From the NCBI RefSeq assembly GCF_049446155.1, contig NZ_JBMSEE010000001.1, positions 724,092 to 788,091 on the forward strand: a DNA stretch of 64,000 bases, read 5' to 3'. The translations under genes and the position numbers were made by a program. The DNA is from Rivibacter sp049446155 (GTDB lineage: Bacteria; Pseudomonadota; Gammaproteobacteria; Burkholderiales; Burkholderiaceae_C). The number at the start of each line of letters is the position of its first letter. The stretch's first letter is position 1. The notes under the pieces were generated by a model, which was not told the origin of the DNA, searched no databases, and worked only from the letters and a program-made list of their open reading frames with translations. Positions 39,896-51,304 of the stretch are shown here, one piece after another.

Positions 39896-41236
39896 TCAGA
39901 CCAGCAGCAGCAGATGCTCGCGCTCCCAGGAGCTGATCACCCGGTTGTAGGTGGCGTATTCGAGTTCCTTCACCGCGCAGAAGGCGTCGACGAAATGCTC
40001 GCCCAGCACCTCCTTCACCGGGTCGCATGCGCGCATGGCCTCGATCGCGTCTTCGAGGTGGCGCGGCAGTTCGTGGCTGACGTTCCAGGCGCTGCCGGCG
40101 GTGGGTTCGGTGGGCCGCAGCCGGTCGCGCATGCCCAGCCAGCCGCAAGCCAGCGTGGCGGCCATCGCGAGGTAGGGGTTCACGTCGACACCGGGCACGC
40201 GGTTCTCGATGCGCCGCGCCTCGGGGCCGGACTTGGGCACGCGCAGGCCGCAGGTGCGGTTGTCGTAGCCCCAGTGCACGTTGATGGGCGCCGACATGTA
40301 GGGCGCCAGCCGGCGGTACGAGTTCACATAGGGCGCGAACATCGGCATCAGCTGCGGGATGTAGGTTTGCAGGCCGGCCAGGTAGTGCATGAACAGCTCG
40401 CTCGCCGAGCCGTCCTCGCGGCTGAAGACGTTGCTGCCGTCCGATGTGCTGACCAGGCTCTGGTGGATGTGCATCGCGCTGCCCGGCTCCTGCTCCATGG
40501 GCTTGGCCATGAAGGTGGCGAACACGCCGTGGCGCAAGGCCGTCTCGCGCACCGTGCGCTTGAAGAGGAACACGCGGTCGGCCAGGTCCAGCGCATCGCC
40601 ATGGCTGAAGTTGATCTCCATCTGGCCGGGGCCGGCCTCGTGAATCAGGGTTTCGACGCCGAGCTGATGCTGCTCGCAGAAGCTCGACAACTCCATGAAG
40701 AAGGGGTCGAAGTCGTTGACCGCGTCGACCGAATAGCTTTGCCGCCCGACCTCGGGCTTGCCGGTGCGGCCCAGCGGCGGCTGCAGCGGCTCGTGCGGGT
40801 TCTGCTGGCGCGCGACCAGGTAGAACTCCATCTCCGGCGCGACGACCGGCCGCCAGCCCTGGCGCTCGTACAGCGACAGCACGCGGCGCAGCACGGCCCG
40901 CGGCGAGAGCTGCACGGCACGGCCGTCCCATTCCTGGCAGTCGTGGATCACCACCGCCACCGGCTCGGCCGCCCAGGGCACGACGCGCACGGTGGCCGGA
41001 TCCGGCAGGCAGACCATGTCCGGGTCGGTATCGCCGACGAAGGGACCGTTGTCCGGCTGCTGGCCGTTGACGGTGTTCAGCAGCACGCTCTTCGGGATGC
41101 GCATCTCGCCGGCGGCGAGAAAGAGGTCGCGCGGCAGGATCTTGCCGCGGGCGATGCCGGTCATGTCGGGGATCACGCACTCCACTTCGTGGATGCGGTG
41201 CGCGACCAGGAATTCGGCGAGCAGCTTGCTTGTCAT
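39896..41236 (-). CDS. Glutamine-synthetase-like enzyme, PuuA type
   Basis: 446 residues. ATP and metal site residues lie in AGPGQMEINFSHGDALD, MHIHQSLVS and NRVPGVDVNPYLAMAATLACG. Shorter than GlnA and closer to gamma-glutamylpolyamine synthetases (PuuA), which condense glutamate with putrescine-like amines. Together with the aminotransferase and GntR it forms a likely amine-catabolism unit, read from the palindrome region at 41264. Confidence 0.88.
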   Translation of the reverse strand: MTSKLLAEFLVAHRIHEVECVIPDMTGIARGKILPRDLFLAAGEMRIPKSVLLNTVNGQQPDNGPFVGDTDPDMVCLPDPATVRVVPWAAEPVAVVIHDCQEWDGRAVQLSPRAVLRRVLSLYERQGWRPVVAPEMEFYLVARQQNPHEPLQPPLGRTGKPEVGRQSYSVDAVNDFDPFFMELSSFCEQHQLGVETLIHEAGPGQMEINFSHGDALDLADRVFLFKRTVRETALRHGVFATFMAKPMEQEPGSAMHIHQSLVSTSDGSNVFSREDGSASELFMHYLAGLQTYIPQLMPMFAPYVNSYRRLAPYMSAPINVHWGYDNRTCGLRVPKSGPEARRIENRVPGVDVNPYLAMAATLACGWLGMRDRLRPTEPTAGSAWNVSHELPRHLEDAIEAMRACDPVKEVLGEHFVDAFCAVKELEYATYNRVISSWEREHLLLLV

Positions 41237-41263
41237 GCCCGCAGTGTAGCGCCACCCCTAAAA

Positions 41264-41273
41264 TGTGATCACA
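41264..41273. promoter_or_regulatory. Candidate GntR operator
   Basis: TGTGATCACA, a perfect 10-base palindrome 27 bases upstream of the glutamine-synthetase-like start. FCD-type GntR regulators bind short palindromes of this general shape. Confidence 0.55.
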
Positions 41274-41345
41274 AATGTCGACCTGCTTGCTTAGCAAACG
41301 TCTTTCGTCGACTTTTATGATCTCAAAACGCTCTTCCAGGATCCC

Positions 41346-41687
41346 TCAGGACTGCGGGTCAAACTGGAAGACGCGCAACTCCTGCTCGCATCGGCAGGCC
41401 TTCGCGATGCGCGCGGCCCAGGCCACGGCCTCCTCGCGCGTGGGCAGTTCGAGCACGGCAAAGCCGCCGTCGAGGGGCGGCGCCCACGGATAGCCGCCCT
41501 CGCTGAACCTGCCGTCGGCCGAGACGAGGACCGGCGCCACGCCTTCGTCGATGCCCCCGGCGAAGACATAGACGCCGGCGGCCTTGGCTTCGTCGATCAC
41601 GGCGTGGGCGTCGCGGCCGACCGCCTCCCACTCGCCGTCGGCCACGACCATCGCCGCGCTGGGAAAGGAAATCAGGTACTTGGCCAT
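41346..41687 (-). CDS. YciI-like protein
   Basis: 113 residues with KYLISFPSAAMVV and LPTREEAVAWAARIAKACR, an alpha/beta fold of the YciI/DGPF family. AGGAGG lies 7 bases before the ATG. Function unknown. It is divergent from the membrane protein at 41788. Confidence 0.85.
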   Translation of the reverse strand: MAKYLISFPSAAMVVADGEWEAVGRDAHAVIDEAKAAGVYVFAGGIDEGVAPVLVSADGRFSEGGYPWAPPLDGGFAVLELPTREEAVAWAARIAKACRCEQELRVFQFDPQS

Positions 41688-41787
41688 CGTGCTTCCTCCT
41701 TTGGCACGCAACACACCCGCAACACATGCAACCGGCCCGCCGCGCGCGCGAAGCCGTGCTGCAACCGGCCGCAAGCATGCTCCGCCC

Positions 41788-42354
41788 ATGGATCCCACGC
41801 CGACCTCGCATCGCGCCGCCGCCTACGACACGCTCTACGACCTCGCGCTGCAGGGCCCGCCGAACACGGGCTGGCTGGTCGCCAGCGCCGTGGCGCTGGT
41901 GGTGGCCCTCGTCGTGCTCTGGCGCCGCCGCCGGCAGCGCCATGGCCTCGGCGTGCGGTGCTTCTTCACGGGCGCCAGTGCGTTGATCCTGCTCGCGACG
42001 GGCTTCTCGGTCTGGGACCACCAACGCCTGCAGGCCGCCCTGCGCGAGGGGCAGACCTTGGTCGTCGAAGGTGCGCTGCAGTCTTACAGCGTGCAGCATC
42101 GGGCCGAGTACAACAGCTCGACCAAGCGCTACGACCGCAGCATCGCGGAGTCGTTCTACGTCGGCGCGGTGCCCTTCGGCTTCATCCGCGACGCGTCGGT
42201 GGCGGGCTACACCAACAGCGGCGACGAGCCGCTGAACTTTGCGCAAGGTGAGACGCTGCGCGTGCACTACGTGGAAGATGCGCCGGGCGAGTTCGACAGC
42301 CGGCGCATCGTGCGCCTCGAACGCCTGCGCCTGCCGAACCCGAGTGGCCGCTGA
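41788..42354 (+). CDS. Membrane-anchored protein, function unknown
   Basis: 188 residues. Two hydrophobic helices near the N-terminus (WLVASAVALVVALVVLW and FFTGASALILLATGFSVW), then a soluble domain with LVVEGALQSYSVQHRAEYNSS and FAQGETLRVHYV. I do not recognise the family. Start at 41788 avoids the antisense of the YciI gene. Confidence 0.65.
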   Translation: MDPTPTSHRAAAYDTLYDLALQGPPNTGWLVASAVALVVALVVLWRRRRQRHGLGVRCFFTGASALILLATGFSVWDHQRLQAALREGQTLVVEGALQSYSVQHRAEYNSSTKRYDRSIAESFYVGAVPFGFIRDASVAGYTNSGDEPLNFAQGETLRVHYVEDAPGEFDSRRIVRLERLRLPNPSGR

Positions 42355-42389
42355 GCCAGGGCCCGACGTCGCCGAGCCCGACCCGGCCC

Positions 42390-43574
42390 CTACAGCCGCT
42401 TCGCCGGCGCCCTCGCCGTTGCCTCGCCTCCGCCTGGCGCGCCCCCGCCCGCCAGGCTGCGCCGCCACGCCGTGCGCACGTCGCGCTCGTCTTCCAGCAG
42501 CACGCACACCACCCGACACGAGCGCCAGCGCCGGCAAAGGCTGCGCACCGCGATCAGCATCGGCACCGCGAGCATCGCGCCGGCCAGCCCCCACAGGCCG
42601 GTCGCCAACATCACCGCGACCAGGATCGCCAGCGGATGCATCGCCAGCCGGCGGCCCACGAGCACCGGGCTGACGAAGTTGGACTCGATCGCGTGCACCA
42701 GCAGCGCCGCCGCGGCCGGCGCCAGCATCTCGGTCAGGCCGTCGAAGTTCTGCGCACCGACCACGAGCAGCAGCGCCGCGGTGAGCAGCGGGCCGAGGTA
42801 GGGAATGAAGTTCAGGATCCCCGCCGTCGTGCCCCACAGGCCCGGGTTGGGCACGTCCAGCCAGGCCAGCGCCAGGCCGATGGCGATGCCGACCCCGGTG
42901 TTGATGATCGCCTGCGTGGCGATGTAGCGGCCGATGTTGCGCTGCGCGTCGCGCATCGCGGCGAGCACGAGGCAGCGCGTCCGCGTGCGCGGGAAGAGCT
43001 TGCAGGCGCGCTCCAGCAGCCAGCGCTCGGACGCGAGCAGGAAGAACACCAGCAGCAGGCTCGCGGCGGTGCCGAGCAGGAAGGCGGTCGTGCCGCCCAG
43101 CAGCGACCAGGTGGCCTCGGCGCTTTCGATGGCGATCTTCTCGTGCAGCGGATCGGACGGCGGCTGCTGCGGCGACGGGTCGCGGCCCTTGGGCCGCGGC
43201 GGCGGTGGCGGCGGCGCGATCAGCGGGATGCTGGCGCGCCATTCGTCGACGCGGTCGATCAGCCGGTTGATCGTCTGCGGCGCGTCGCGCCACCAGCGCG
43301 AGGCCGGCTCCGACAGCGCCGTCGCCATCAGCGCCGCAGCCAGCAGCAGCCCGCCGACCGACAGGCCGGCCGCCAGCACCGGCGGCACGCCCCAGCGCGC
43401 CAGCTGGCGCACCAGCGGCGCCAGCGCGAAGGCCAGCACCAGCGCCACCACCATCGGCACGAGAACCGCCTGACCGAGGTGAACGACGACCAGCAGCGCG
43501 ATCGCCAGCAGCGCGCGCAGCGCCCACGGCCCGGCAGCGGGTCTTGCGGGCCGCGCGCTGCCGTCCATGGGCAC
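42390..43574 (-). CDS. AI-2E/PerM-family membrane transporter
   Basis: 394 residues with about eight membrane helices; LGPLLTAALLLVVGAQNFDGL and the C-terminal MHPLAILVAVMLATGLWGLAGAMLAVPMLIAVR (core LWGLAGAMLAVP) are the family's conserved parts. A proline-rich loop sits between helices 3 and 4. Some members export AI-2 or act in ion transport. Its start is 8 bases after the BON-domain gene stop. Confidence 0.87.
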   Translation of the reverse strand: MPMDGSARPARPAAGPWALRALLAIALLVVVHLGQAVLVPMVVALVLAFALAPLVRQLARWGVPPVLAAGLSVGGLLLAAALMATALSEPASRWWRDAPQTINRLIDRVDEWRASIPLIAPPPPPPRPKGRDPSPQQPPSDPLHEKIAIESAEATWSLLGGTTAFLLGTAASLLLVFFLLASERWLLERACKLFPRTRTRCLVLAAMRDAQRNIGRYIATQAIINTGVGIAIGLALAWLDVPNPGLWGTTAGILNFIPYLGPLLTAALLLVVGAQNFDGLTEMLAPAAAALLVHAIESNFVSPVLVGRRLAMHPLAILVAVMLATGLWGLAGAMLAVPMLIAVRSLCRRWRSCRVVCVLLEDERDVRTAWRRSLAGGGAPGGGEATARAPAKRL

Positions 43575-43582
43575 GCGCAGCG

Positions 43583-43936
43583 CTACTGCGTCGCCGGGCG
43601 CACCACGATGTCGTTGCGCACGCTCTTCACGTCGGGCACGTTGCGGGCGATGTCGCCGGCGAGCTGGCGCTCGCGCTCGGAGGCCGCAAAGCCTGCGAGC
43701 TGGACGACGCCGTTGAGCGTCTCGACCTGGATGCGCATCGCCGAGACCGTCGGGTCCGCGGCCATGCGCGTCTTCACGCGCGTGGTGATCGTGGTGTCGT
43801 CGACGTACTGGCCGACGCTGCTCTGGCCGCTGCTGACCGCGCAGCCGCTGGCCAGCAGCGCGGCGCTGCCCGCCGCCGCCAGGGCCAGCACGAGGTGGAC
43901 GGCGGCCGACGATCGCTTCGAGGTCATGCGAGCCAT
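43583..43936 (-). CDS. BON-domain lipoprotein
   Basis: 117 residues. Lipoprotein signal with lipobox LLASGC near residue 28, then one BON domain (TTRVKTRMAADPTVSAMRIQV, GVVQLAGFAAS, DVKSVRNDIVV). BON proteins sit in the periplasm or outer membrane under osmotic or envelope stress. AGGAGG lies 8 bases before the ATG. A sigma-54-type element ends 42 bases upstream. Confidence 0.9.
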   Translation of the reverse strand: MARMTSKRSSAAVHLVLALAAAGSAALLASGCAVSSGQSSVGQYVDDTTITTRVKTRMAADPTVSAMRIQVETLNGVVQLAGFAASERERQLAGDIARNVPDVKSVRNDIVVRPATQ

Positions 43937-43977
43937 GGGGATCCTCCTGTTGGCGCTGGGGTCTTGCCGCTCAGCAG

Positions 43978-43991
43978 GCAAGCCGCATTCC
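43978..43991 (-). promoter_or_regulatory. Sigma-54-type -24/-12 element (site 7)
   Basis: Minus strand GGAATG-CGGC-TTGC followed by C, 42 bases before the BON start; back to back with site 8. Confidence 0.65.
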
Positions 43992-43994
43992 TGA

Positions 43995-44008
43995 GGCATG
44001 GCGTTTGC
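43995..44008 (+). promoter_or_regulatory. Sigma-54-type -24/-12 element (site 8)
   Basis: GGCATG-GCGT-TTGC followed by C, 42 bases before the catalase start at 44050. Confidence 0.75.
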
Positions 44009-44049
44009 CACGGCGGTCTTCATCGCGCCATCCCTCCCGCGAGCCACCC

Positions 44050-46569
<2,520 letters not shown>

Positions 46570-46600
46570 CCTCCTATCGCGCCTGCGGGAGAGCGGATGA

Positions 46601-46697
46601 CTCCCTCTCCCGCGTGCGGGAGAGGGTTGGGGTGAGGGTCGAAGCCCTCGGCCGGCACGAGCCCCTCACCCCTGCCCTCTCCCCGAGGGAGAGGGAG
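46601..46697. repeat. Compound palindromic repeat between convergent genes
   Basis: CCCTCTCCCGC-GT-GCGGGAGAGGG followed by an inverted CCCCTCACCCC...GAGGGAGAGGGAG part. It shares a 36-base identical piece with 11928-11963 and lies between the ends of katE and the GH/GT/FAD gene. Confidence 0.85.
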
Positions 46698-46701
46698 CTG
46701 A

Positions 46702-49700
46702 TCACCCGGCGTCCGGCGCCTGCGCGCGCCGGTGCTCGCGCAGGCGCAGCACCGCGCGCTGCCCCGCTTCGAGCGCATGCATCCCGCCGTCGCCGCCCCA
46801 GGCACCGAAGTGGCCGGCGAGCTCGATGTCGCGCGCGGCGAACCATTCGCGCAGCGCCTGCACGCGCGCGGCGCGCGCGCCATCGTCGAGCGGATAGGCG
46901 CCGGGCAGGCGCAGCTCCCACTGCGCGACGACGGTGTCGTGCGGGCGGATCAGCCCGAGACGGCGGCAGGCGAGGAGCAGCGCCTGCACGCCGGGCTCGT
47001 CGCGCGCGGCGGGCTCGCGTTGCGCCTCGGCCCCCGCCGGCTGCGCGATGTCGAGCCGCACGATCACCAGGCCTTCGCGGAACGGGCTCGCGTTCGTTCC
47101 GAACGAGCGCGACGCGGTGCACACCAGCGCGCGCTGGAACGGCGCGCTTGCCGGCAGGTAGAGGCAGCGGTCCACCGCCAGCGGATCCGCGCGCCGCAGG
47201 CCGAACCACAGGCAGCGCGCCGGGCGCGTGCGCAGCTGCGCTGCGGCGCGCCGCAGCGGCGCCGGGATGTCGCTGCCGCAGGCGGCCACCAGGTCGGGCA
47301 GCGGCATCGTGCTGACCAGCGCCTCGTAGTGCACCGAGCGGCCGTCGTCCAGGCGCGCGGTGTGCGACGACGGCGACAAGCGCAGCAGCGCCGTCTTCAG
47401 CGCCACCTGCGCATCGATGCGCCGCGCGCAGGCATCGACCAGCGCCTTCGCGCCGCCGCGCGCGGGGGCCGGGAGGATCAGCGTCGCGCTGCGCCGCGCA
47501 TCGGCGCGACCGGCGGCATGAGCGATCGCGCCCGCCTCGTCGCTGCCGAACAGCGCGGCTTCCGGCGCGCCGCCGGCGAAGCTGATCACCGTCGTGCGCC
47601 ACTGCAGGTTGCGGCCGAGCAGGCGCTGCATCAGCGTGCGCGCCGCGTCGCTGTCGGGCAGGCCCAGGTCGGCGTACTCGAACTCGCAGCCGCCGGCGCG
47701 CGCGCTGCGCAACGAGGCCCCGAGCCGGTCGGCGCGCTCGACCAGCAGCGTGCGCGCGGCCAGGCCGTCCTGCCCGAGCTGCCAGGCCGCGGCCAGCCCT
47801 GCGACGCCGCCGCCGACGACGAGGTGCGAGATCGAGCGCGTGCGCACGCGCTTGGCGTGCGGCATCGCCGGCGCGTGCGGCGGCGCGTACGGCGGCGGCA
47901 TTGCGGTCTCGTCGTCGACCGCGGCCGGCTCCAGCGGCGGGCGCGCCAGCACCTCGTCGAGCAGCGCGCCCGCCCGCTCGGCGGCGCGCTCCCACGACGA
48001 GGCCTCGACGAGCTCGCGCGCGCGCGCCTCGCGCTCCTCGCGCCACGCCGGCCGCTCGATCAGCGCCTTCACGCAGGCGACGACGAAGCCGCCGTGGTCC
48101 TGCGCCAGCGTCACCGCCTCGCCGTACAGCGCCGGCACGTCGCCGACCGCCGTGGCGACCACCGGCTTGCCGCTGGCCAGGTACTCGAGCACCTGGCCGG
48201 GACAGGCGAAGCGCGTGGCCGCGTTGCGCGCGAACGGCAGCAGGCACACGTCCCAGCTCGCCAGCAGGTGCGCCAGCATGGCGTGCGGCTGCAGGCCGAG
48301 CCAGTGCAGGTTGTCGCGCCGCGGCAGCCGCGCGGCGTCGATGCGCGCGATCGGGCCGACCATCACGATCTGCCATTGCGGGTCGGCGTCGGCCAGGCGC
48401 TCGACGAGCGCGAGGTCGAGCCGCTCGTCGATCACGCCGTAGAAGCCCAGGCGCGGCGTGCCGATCGGCTGCATCAGCCGCTGCGCCTCGCCCTGCGCCG
48501 CGCAGCCGTCGGCCAGCGCGTGCGGCGCGAAGCGCCGCGCGTCGACGCCGTTGGGCAGGCAGTGGATGTTGGCGTGGCTGTCGCGCCGCGCCTCGAACAG
48601 GCGCGGCCCGCCGGCGAGCACCAGCTGGGCGCTGCGCATCAGCGCGCTCTCGCGCTGGCGCAGCTGGCGCGGCGCGTCCTTGAACGCGCTCAGGTCCTCC
48701 ACGCAGTCGTAGACCACGGCGCGCGGGCGCAGCGAGGCTGCCAGCGGCAGCGCCATCGCGGTGCAGAACCACAGCACCAGCTCGCTGCCGTCGAGCGACT
48801 GGAAGTGGCTGTCGAGCAAGGGCTTGAGGCCGGGCAGCTGCGCGTCGTGGAAGCCAGGCTCGTCGATCGGCGTGTGCGGCGTGATGACCTCGATGCCCGG
48901 ACCCGCGCTCGAGCACACCAGGCGCGCCGGGCCCGGCGCCGGAACCGGCTCCTCGACATAGACGACGCGAAAGCGCTGCGCGAGGCGGCCCAGCAGCTGC
49001 TGCGGGCGCGCGAACACGCCGCGCCAGCGCACGTGCGAGAACGCGACGATGGTGACCGCGGGCGGCGGCGGCGCGCTCGCCGCGGGCAGCTGCGGCTGCC
49101 ATGCGCGCAAGGCGTCCTGCAGCTCGGCCACCGGCACGCGGCGCAGCGAGTCGTCGACCAGCACCGGCCCGGCCGGCTGTGGCTGCGCGTCGTCGCGGAT
49201 GTCCCACAGCCCGCTGTGGTGCCACACCGCGGTGTCGTCCCAGTCGTTGCGGTCGACCAGCGGGTACAGGCACAGCCCGGCCAGCGGCACGCGCCGGCGC
49301 TGCGCCGCGCGCGCCTGTGCACAGACCTCGTGCAGCCAGGCGGTGCGCTCGCTGCCGACATGGCTGGTTTGCAGCAGCAGCGCGCGCCGGTAGCGCCGCG
49401 CGGCCTCGTCGAGCAGCTCGGCCAGCGGCCGGCGGCGCGGGTCGCTGCCGTCCCACGCGAGGCGCTGCTGCGAGGGCAGCTCCCACTGGCTGCTCGCGTA
49501 GTGGCACAGGCCGATCAGGTCGAGCGCGCGCTCCTGCCCGCCGAGCTCGGGCGCCTCGCGGCCGAGCAGCATGTCGAGCACGCGCCACTGCGACGCGTTG
49601 GCCTGGCGCGCGAGCGGCTCGTCCGCGCGCGCGGCGGCCACCACGTGGCCGAGCGGCTCGATCGCCATGAAGCGCGCGCGACTGTCGGCGGCGCGGATCG

Positions 49701-50313
49701 CGGCGGTGGCGCGCAGCGCCGCCGTGACGAGTCGACGGCGGATGCGCTCGCTGCGCGCCTCGGACTGCGCGCGCTGAGCGGGCGTGTCGGGCGGCGTGAG
49801 CACGGGCGGCTCGCCGGGGCGCCCGAACATGCCGCTGGCCGCGCCCCACGCCGCCAGGCCGATCTCGTCGATCGGCGTGTAGACCGGCGCGTCGTCGTGG
49901 TAGGGCGCGAGCGCGCTGGCCACGTCGTAGGCGAACTCGGCAAAGCGCTCGACCAGCCGGTCGTCGTCGAGCGAGAGGTCGTCAGGCAGGCCGTGGTGCA
50001 TCAGGCTCCACAGCACCTGCACGCCGGCGCGGCGCGCCTGCTCGGCCATCTCGCAGGCGCGCGCCAGCCGACGCCGGCGCTCGCGCGGCTCGGCGATGCG
50101 CCAGCCAACGCTCTCGCGCACCGCGCCGATGCCCAGCTCGCGCGCGGCGGTGTAGTCCTCGGCGAGCATGCGCAGGTGGCCATTGGCGGCGGCCATGTCC
50201 AGGCGTTCGCCGGCGCGGTTGACGTGGTCGGCGCCCTCGAAGCCGCCGATCCAGAACGAGCGCAGCCACGGCGCACCGGGCTCGCCGGCCTGCGCGGAGA
50301 AAGCTTCGGCCAC
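46702..50313 (-). CDS. Three-module fusion: glycosidase-like, GT4, FAD oxidoreductase
   Basis: 1203 residues, continuous. Module 1 (about 1-410) is GH1/GH-A-like: REDxxW-type start (GAVRESVGWRI), a likely acid site in VYTPIDEIGLAAWG (usual NEP replaced by DE), and HYASSQWELP, HVGSERTAW. Module 2 (about 421-790) is a GT-B transferase with DRPQQL-like VFARPQQLLG, LPNGVD and LASGKPVVATAVGD. Module 3 (from about 830) is FAD-binding: LVVGGGVAGLAAAWQL and ARGGAKALVDACARR, like amine/UDP-galactopyranose-type oxidoreductases. It follows the hemerythrin gene by 15 bases and shares its promoter. It may work on a cell-surface glycan. Confidence 0.85.
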   Translation of the reverse strand: MAEAFSAQAGEPGAPWLRSFWIGGFEGADHVNRAGERLDMAAANGHLRMLAEDYTAARELGIGAVRESVGWRIAEPRERRRRLARACEMAEQARRAGVQVLWSLMHHGLPDDLSLDDDRLVERFAEFAYDVASALAPYHDDAPVYTPIDEIGLAAWGAASGMFGRPGEPPVLTPPDTPAQRAQSEARSERIRRRLVTAALRATAAIRAADSRARFMAIEPLGHVVAAARADEPLARQANASQWRVLDMLLGREAPELGGQERALDLIGLCHYASSQWELPSQQRLAWDGSDPRRRPLAELLDEAARRYRRALLLQTSHVGSERTAWLHEVCAQARAAQRRRVPLAGLCLYPLVDRNDWDDTAVWHHSGLWDIRDDAQPQPAGPVLVDDSLRRVPVAELQDALRAWQPQLPAASAPPPPAVTIVAFSHVRWRGVFARPQQLLGRLAQRFRVVYVEEPVPAPGPARLVCSSAGPGIEVITPHTPIDEPGFHDAQLPGLKPLLDSHFQSLDGSELVLWFCTAMALPLAASLRPRAVVYDCVEDLSAFKDAPRQLRQRESALMRSAQLVLAGGPRLFEARRDSHANIHCLPNGVDARRFAPHALADGCAAQGEAQRLMQPIGTPRLGFYGVIDERLDLALVERLADADPQWQIVMVGPIARIDAARLPRRDNLHWLGLQPHAMLAHLLASWDVCLLPFARNAATRFACPGQVLEYLASGKPVVATAVGDVPALYGEAVTLAQDHGGFVVACVKALIERPAWREEREARARELVEASSWERAAERAGALLDEVLARPPLEPAAVDDETAMPPPYAPPHAPAMPHAKRVRTRSISHLVVGGGVAGLAAAWQLGQDGLAARTLLVERADRLGASLRSARAGGCEFEYADLGLPDSDAARTLMQRLLGRNLQWRTTVISFAGGAPEAALFGSDEAGAIAHAAGRADARRSATLILPAPARGGAKALVDACARRIDAQVALKTALLRLSPSSHTARLDDGRSVHYEALVSTMPLPDLVAACGSDIPAPLRRAAAQLRTRPARCLWFGLRRADPLAVDRCLYLPASAPFQRALVCTASRSFGTNASPFREGLVIVRLDIAQPAGAEAQREPAARDEPGVQALLLACRRLGLIRPHDTVVAQWELRLPGAYPLDDGARAARVQALREWFAARDIELAGHFGAWGGDGGMHALEAGQRAVLRLREHRRAQAPDAG

Positions 50314-50328
50314 GGCCGGGTCAACCGC

Positions 50329-50949
50329 TCAGGGCGTGACCGGACCGGCCCCCGCGCCGGTGGTCGACGCGCTGCCCGCCGGCTCGAAGCCGTTGTTGCC
50401 GTTGGCCGCGCCGACCTGGCGCATCACGCGGGTCAGCTCGACCGGCTCGGGGAAACTGGCCAGGAGTTCGGAGCGGCGGATGTCCATGTCTTCCTTCATC
50501 GCCACCCAGTCGAGCTTGGCGCCCTGCAGGATCGGGAAGATCTCCAGCTCCTCTTCCTTGATGTGGTTGCGCACGTACTCGCCCAGCACCGCGAAGTAGG
50601 CCGAGTACTTCTTGTCGCTCGGGCCCATCTTGCGCAGCGTGTCGATCAGGCGGCGCGTCGCGACGTGCTCGACCTCGGCCTCGTCGACCACCTCTTCCTC
50701 GACCATCACGCGGCGCGCCGCCGGGTAGAGGAACTCTTCCTCGAGCGTGGCGTGCATGGTCAATTCGGCGCAGGTGCGCTCGACGAGGCGTCGCGCGCCT
50801 TCAGGGTCTTCGTCGAGGTCGAGCAGGCTGAAGTCGTGGAACGCCTTCTTGGCCCGCTTGTGGTCCTCCTTGAGCGTCTCGAGCACGGCCGCGCGTGCAT
50901 TCGCCACCACGCGCAGGCGGTTGCGATTGACCAGATGTGCATGAGGCAT
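50329..50949 (-). CDS. Hemerythrin-like HHE-domain protein
   Basis: 206 residues. Di-iron ligands in KEDHKRAKKAF, LTMHATLEEEFLYP, VEHVATRRLI and YVRNHIKEEELEIFP. A disordered Gly/Ser/Thr-rich tail follows. It is the first gene of a two-gene unit with the fusion enzyme. GGAG lies before the ATG. A sigma-54-type element ends 59 bases upstream. Confidence 0.9.
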   Translation of the reverse strand: MPHAHLVNRNRLRVVANARAAVLETLKEDHKRAKKAFHDFSLLDLDEDPEGARRLVERTCAELTMHATLEEEFLYPAARRVMVEEEVVDEAEVEHVATRRLIDTLRKMGPSDKKYSAYFAVLGEYVRNHIKEEELEIFPILQGAKLDWVAMKEDMDIRRSELLASFPEPVELTRVMRQVGAANGNNGFEPAGSASTTGAGAGPVTP

Positions 50950-51007
50950 GGCGATCTCCGTGTGAGGCGCAGGCGCGCCCGGCGGCGCATCGCTTCAGCG
51001 CGACTCG

Positions 51008-51021
51008 GCAACCGCCGTTCC
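51008..51021 (-). promoter_or_regulatory. Sigma-54-type -24/-12 element (site 9)
   Basis: Minus strand GGAACG-GCGG-TTGC followed by C, 59 bases before the hemerythrin start. Confidence 0.6.
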
Positions 51022-51028
51022 CGCATCC

Positions 51029-51042
51029 GGCACGCAGCGTGC
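51029..51042 (+). promoter_or_regulatory. Sigma-54-type -24/-12 element (site 10)
   Basis: GGCACG-CAGC-GTGC followed by C, 35 bases before the ATG at 51077; GTGC replaces TTGC. Confidence 0.55.
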
Positions 51043-51076
51043 CCGCGCAACAACTCGAAACCCTGGAGAGATCGCG

Positions 51077-51298
51077 ATGAACAGGAAACCCGGCACGACG
51101 CGGCCCAACGTCGAGGGCCGTCCGGCGCCCCGCCTGCCGCACGAGCGTGACGAATCGGCGGACTCGCAGGCCGACACCGGCAACGACATCGAGCGCATGG
51201 GTCGGCGCGGCTACGAAGACCGGCTCAGCGGCCGCGTCGACACCGGCCTCGGACCGGTGCTCGACCGCGTTGCGCGTCGCCTGCGCAAGACGCCCTGA
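51077..51298 (+). CDS. Small hydrophilic protein, function unknown
   Basis: 73 residues, polar and charged (TTRPNVEGRPAPRLPHERDESADSQ, then NDIERMGRRGYEDRLSGRV). GGAGAG lies upstream of the ATG. I believe similar small proteins occur in Burkholderiales, but no function is known. Likely unfolded until bound. Confidence 0.7.
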   Translation: MNRKPGTTRPNVEGRPAPRLPHERDESADSQADTGNDIERMGRRGYEDRLSGRVDTGLGPVLDRVARRLRKTP

Positions 51299-51304
51299 CA
51301 TTTG

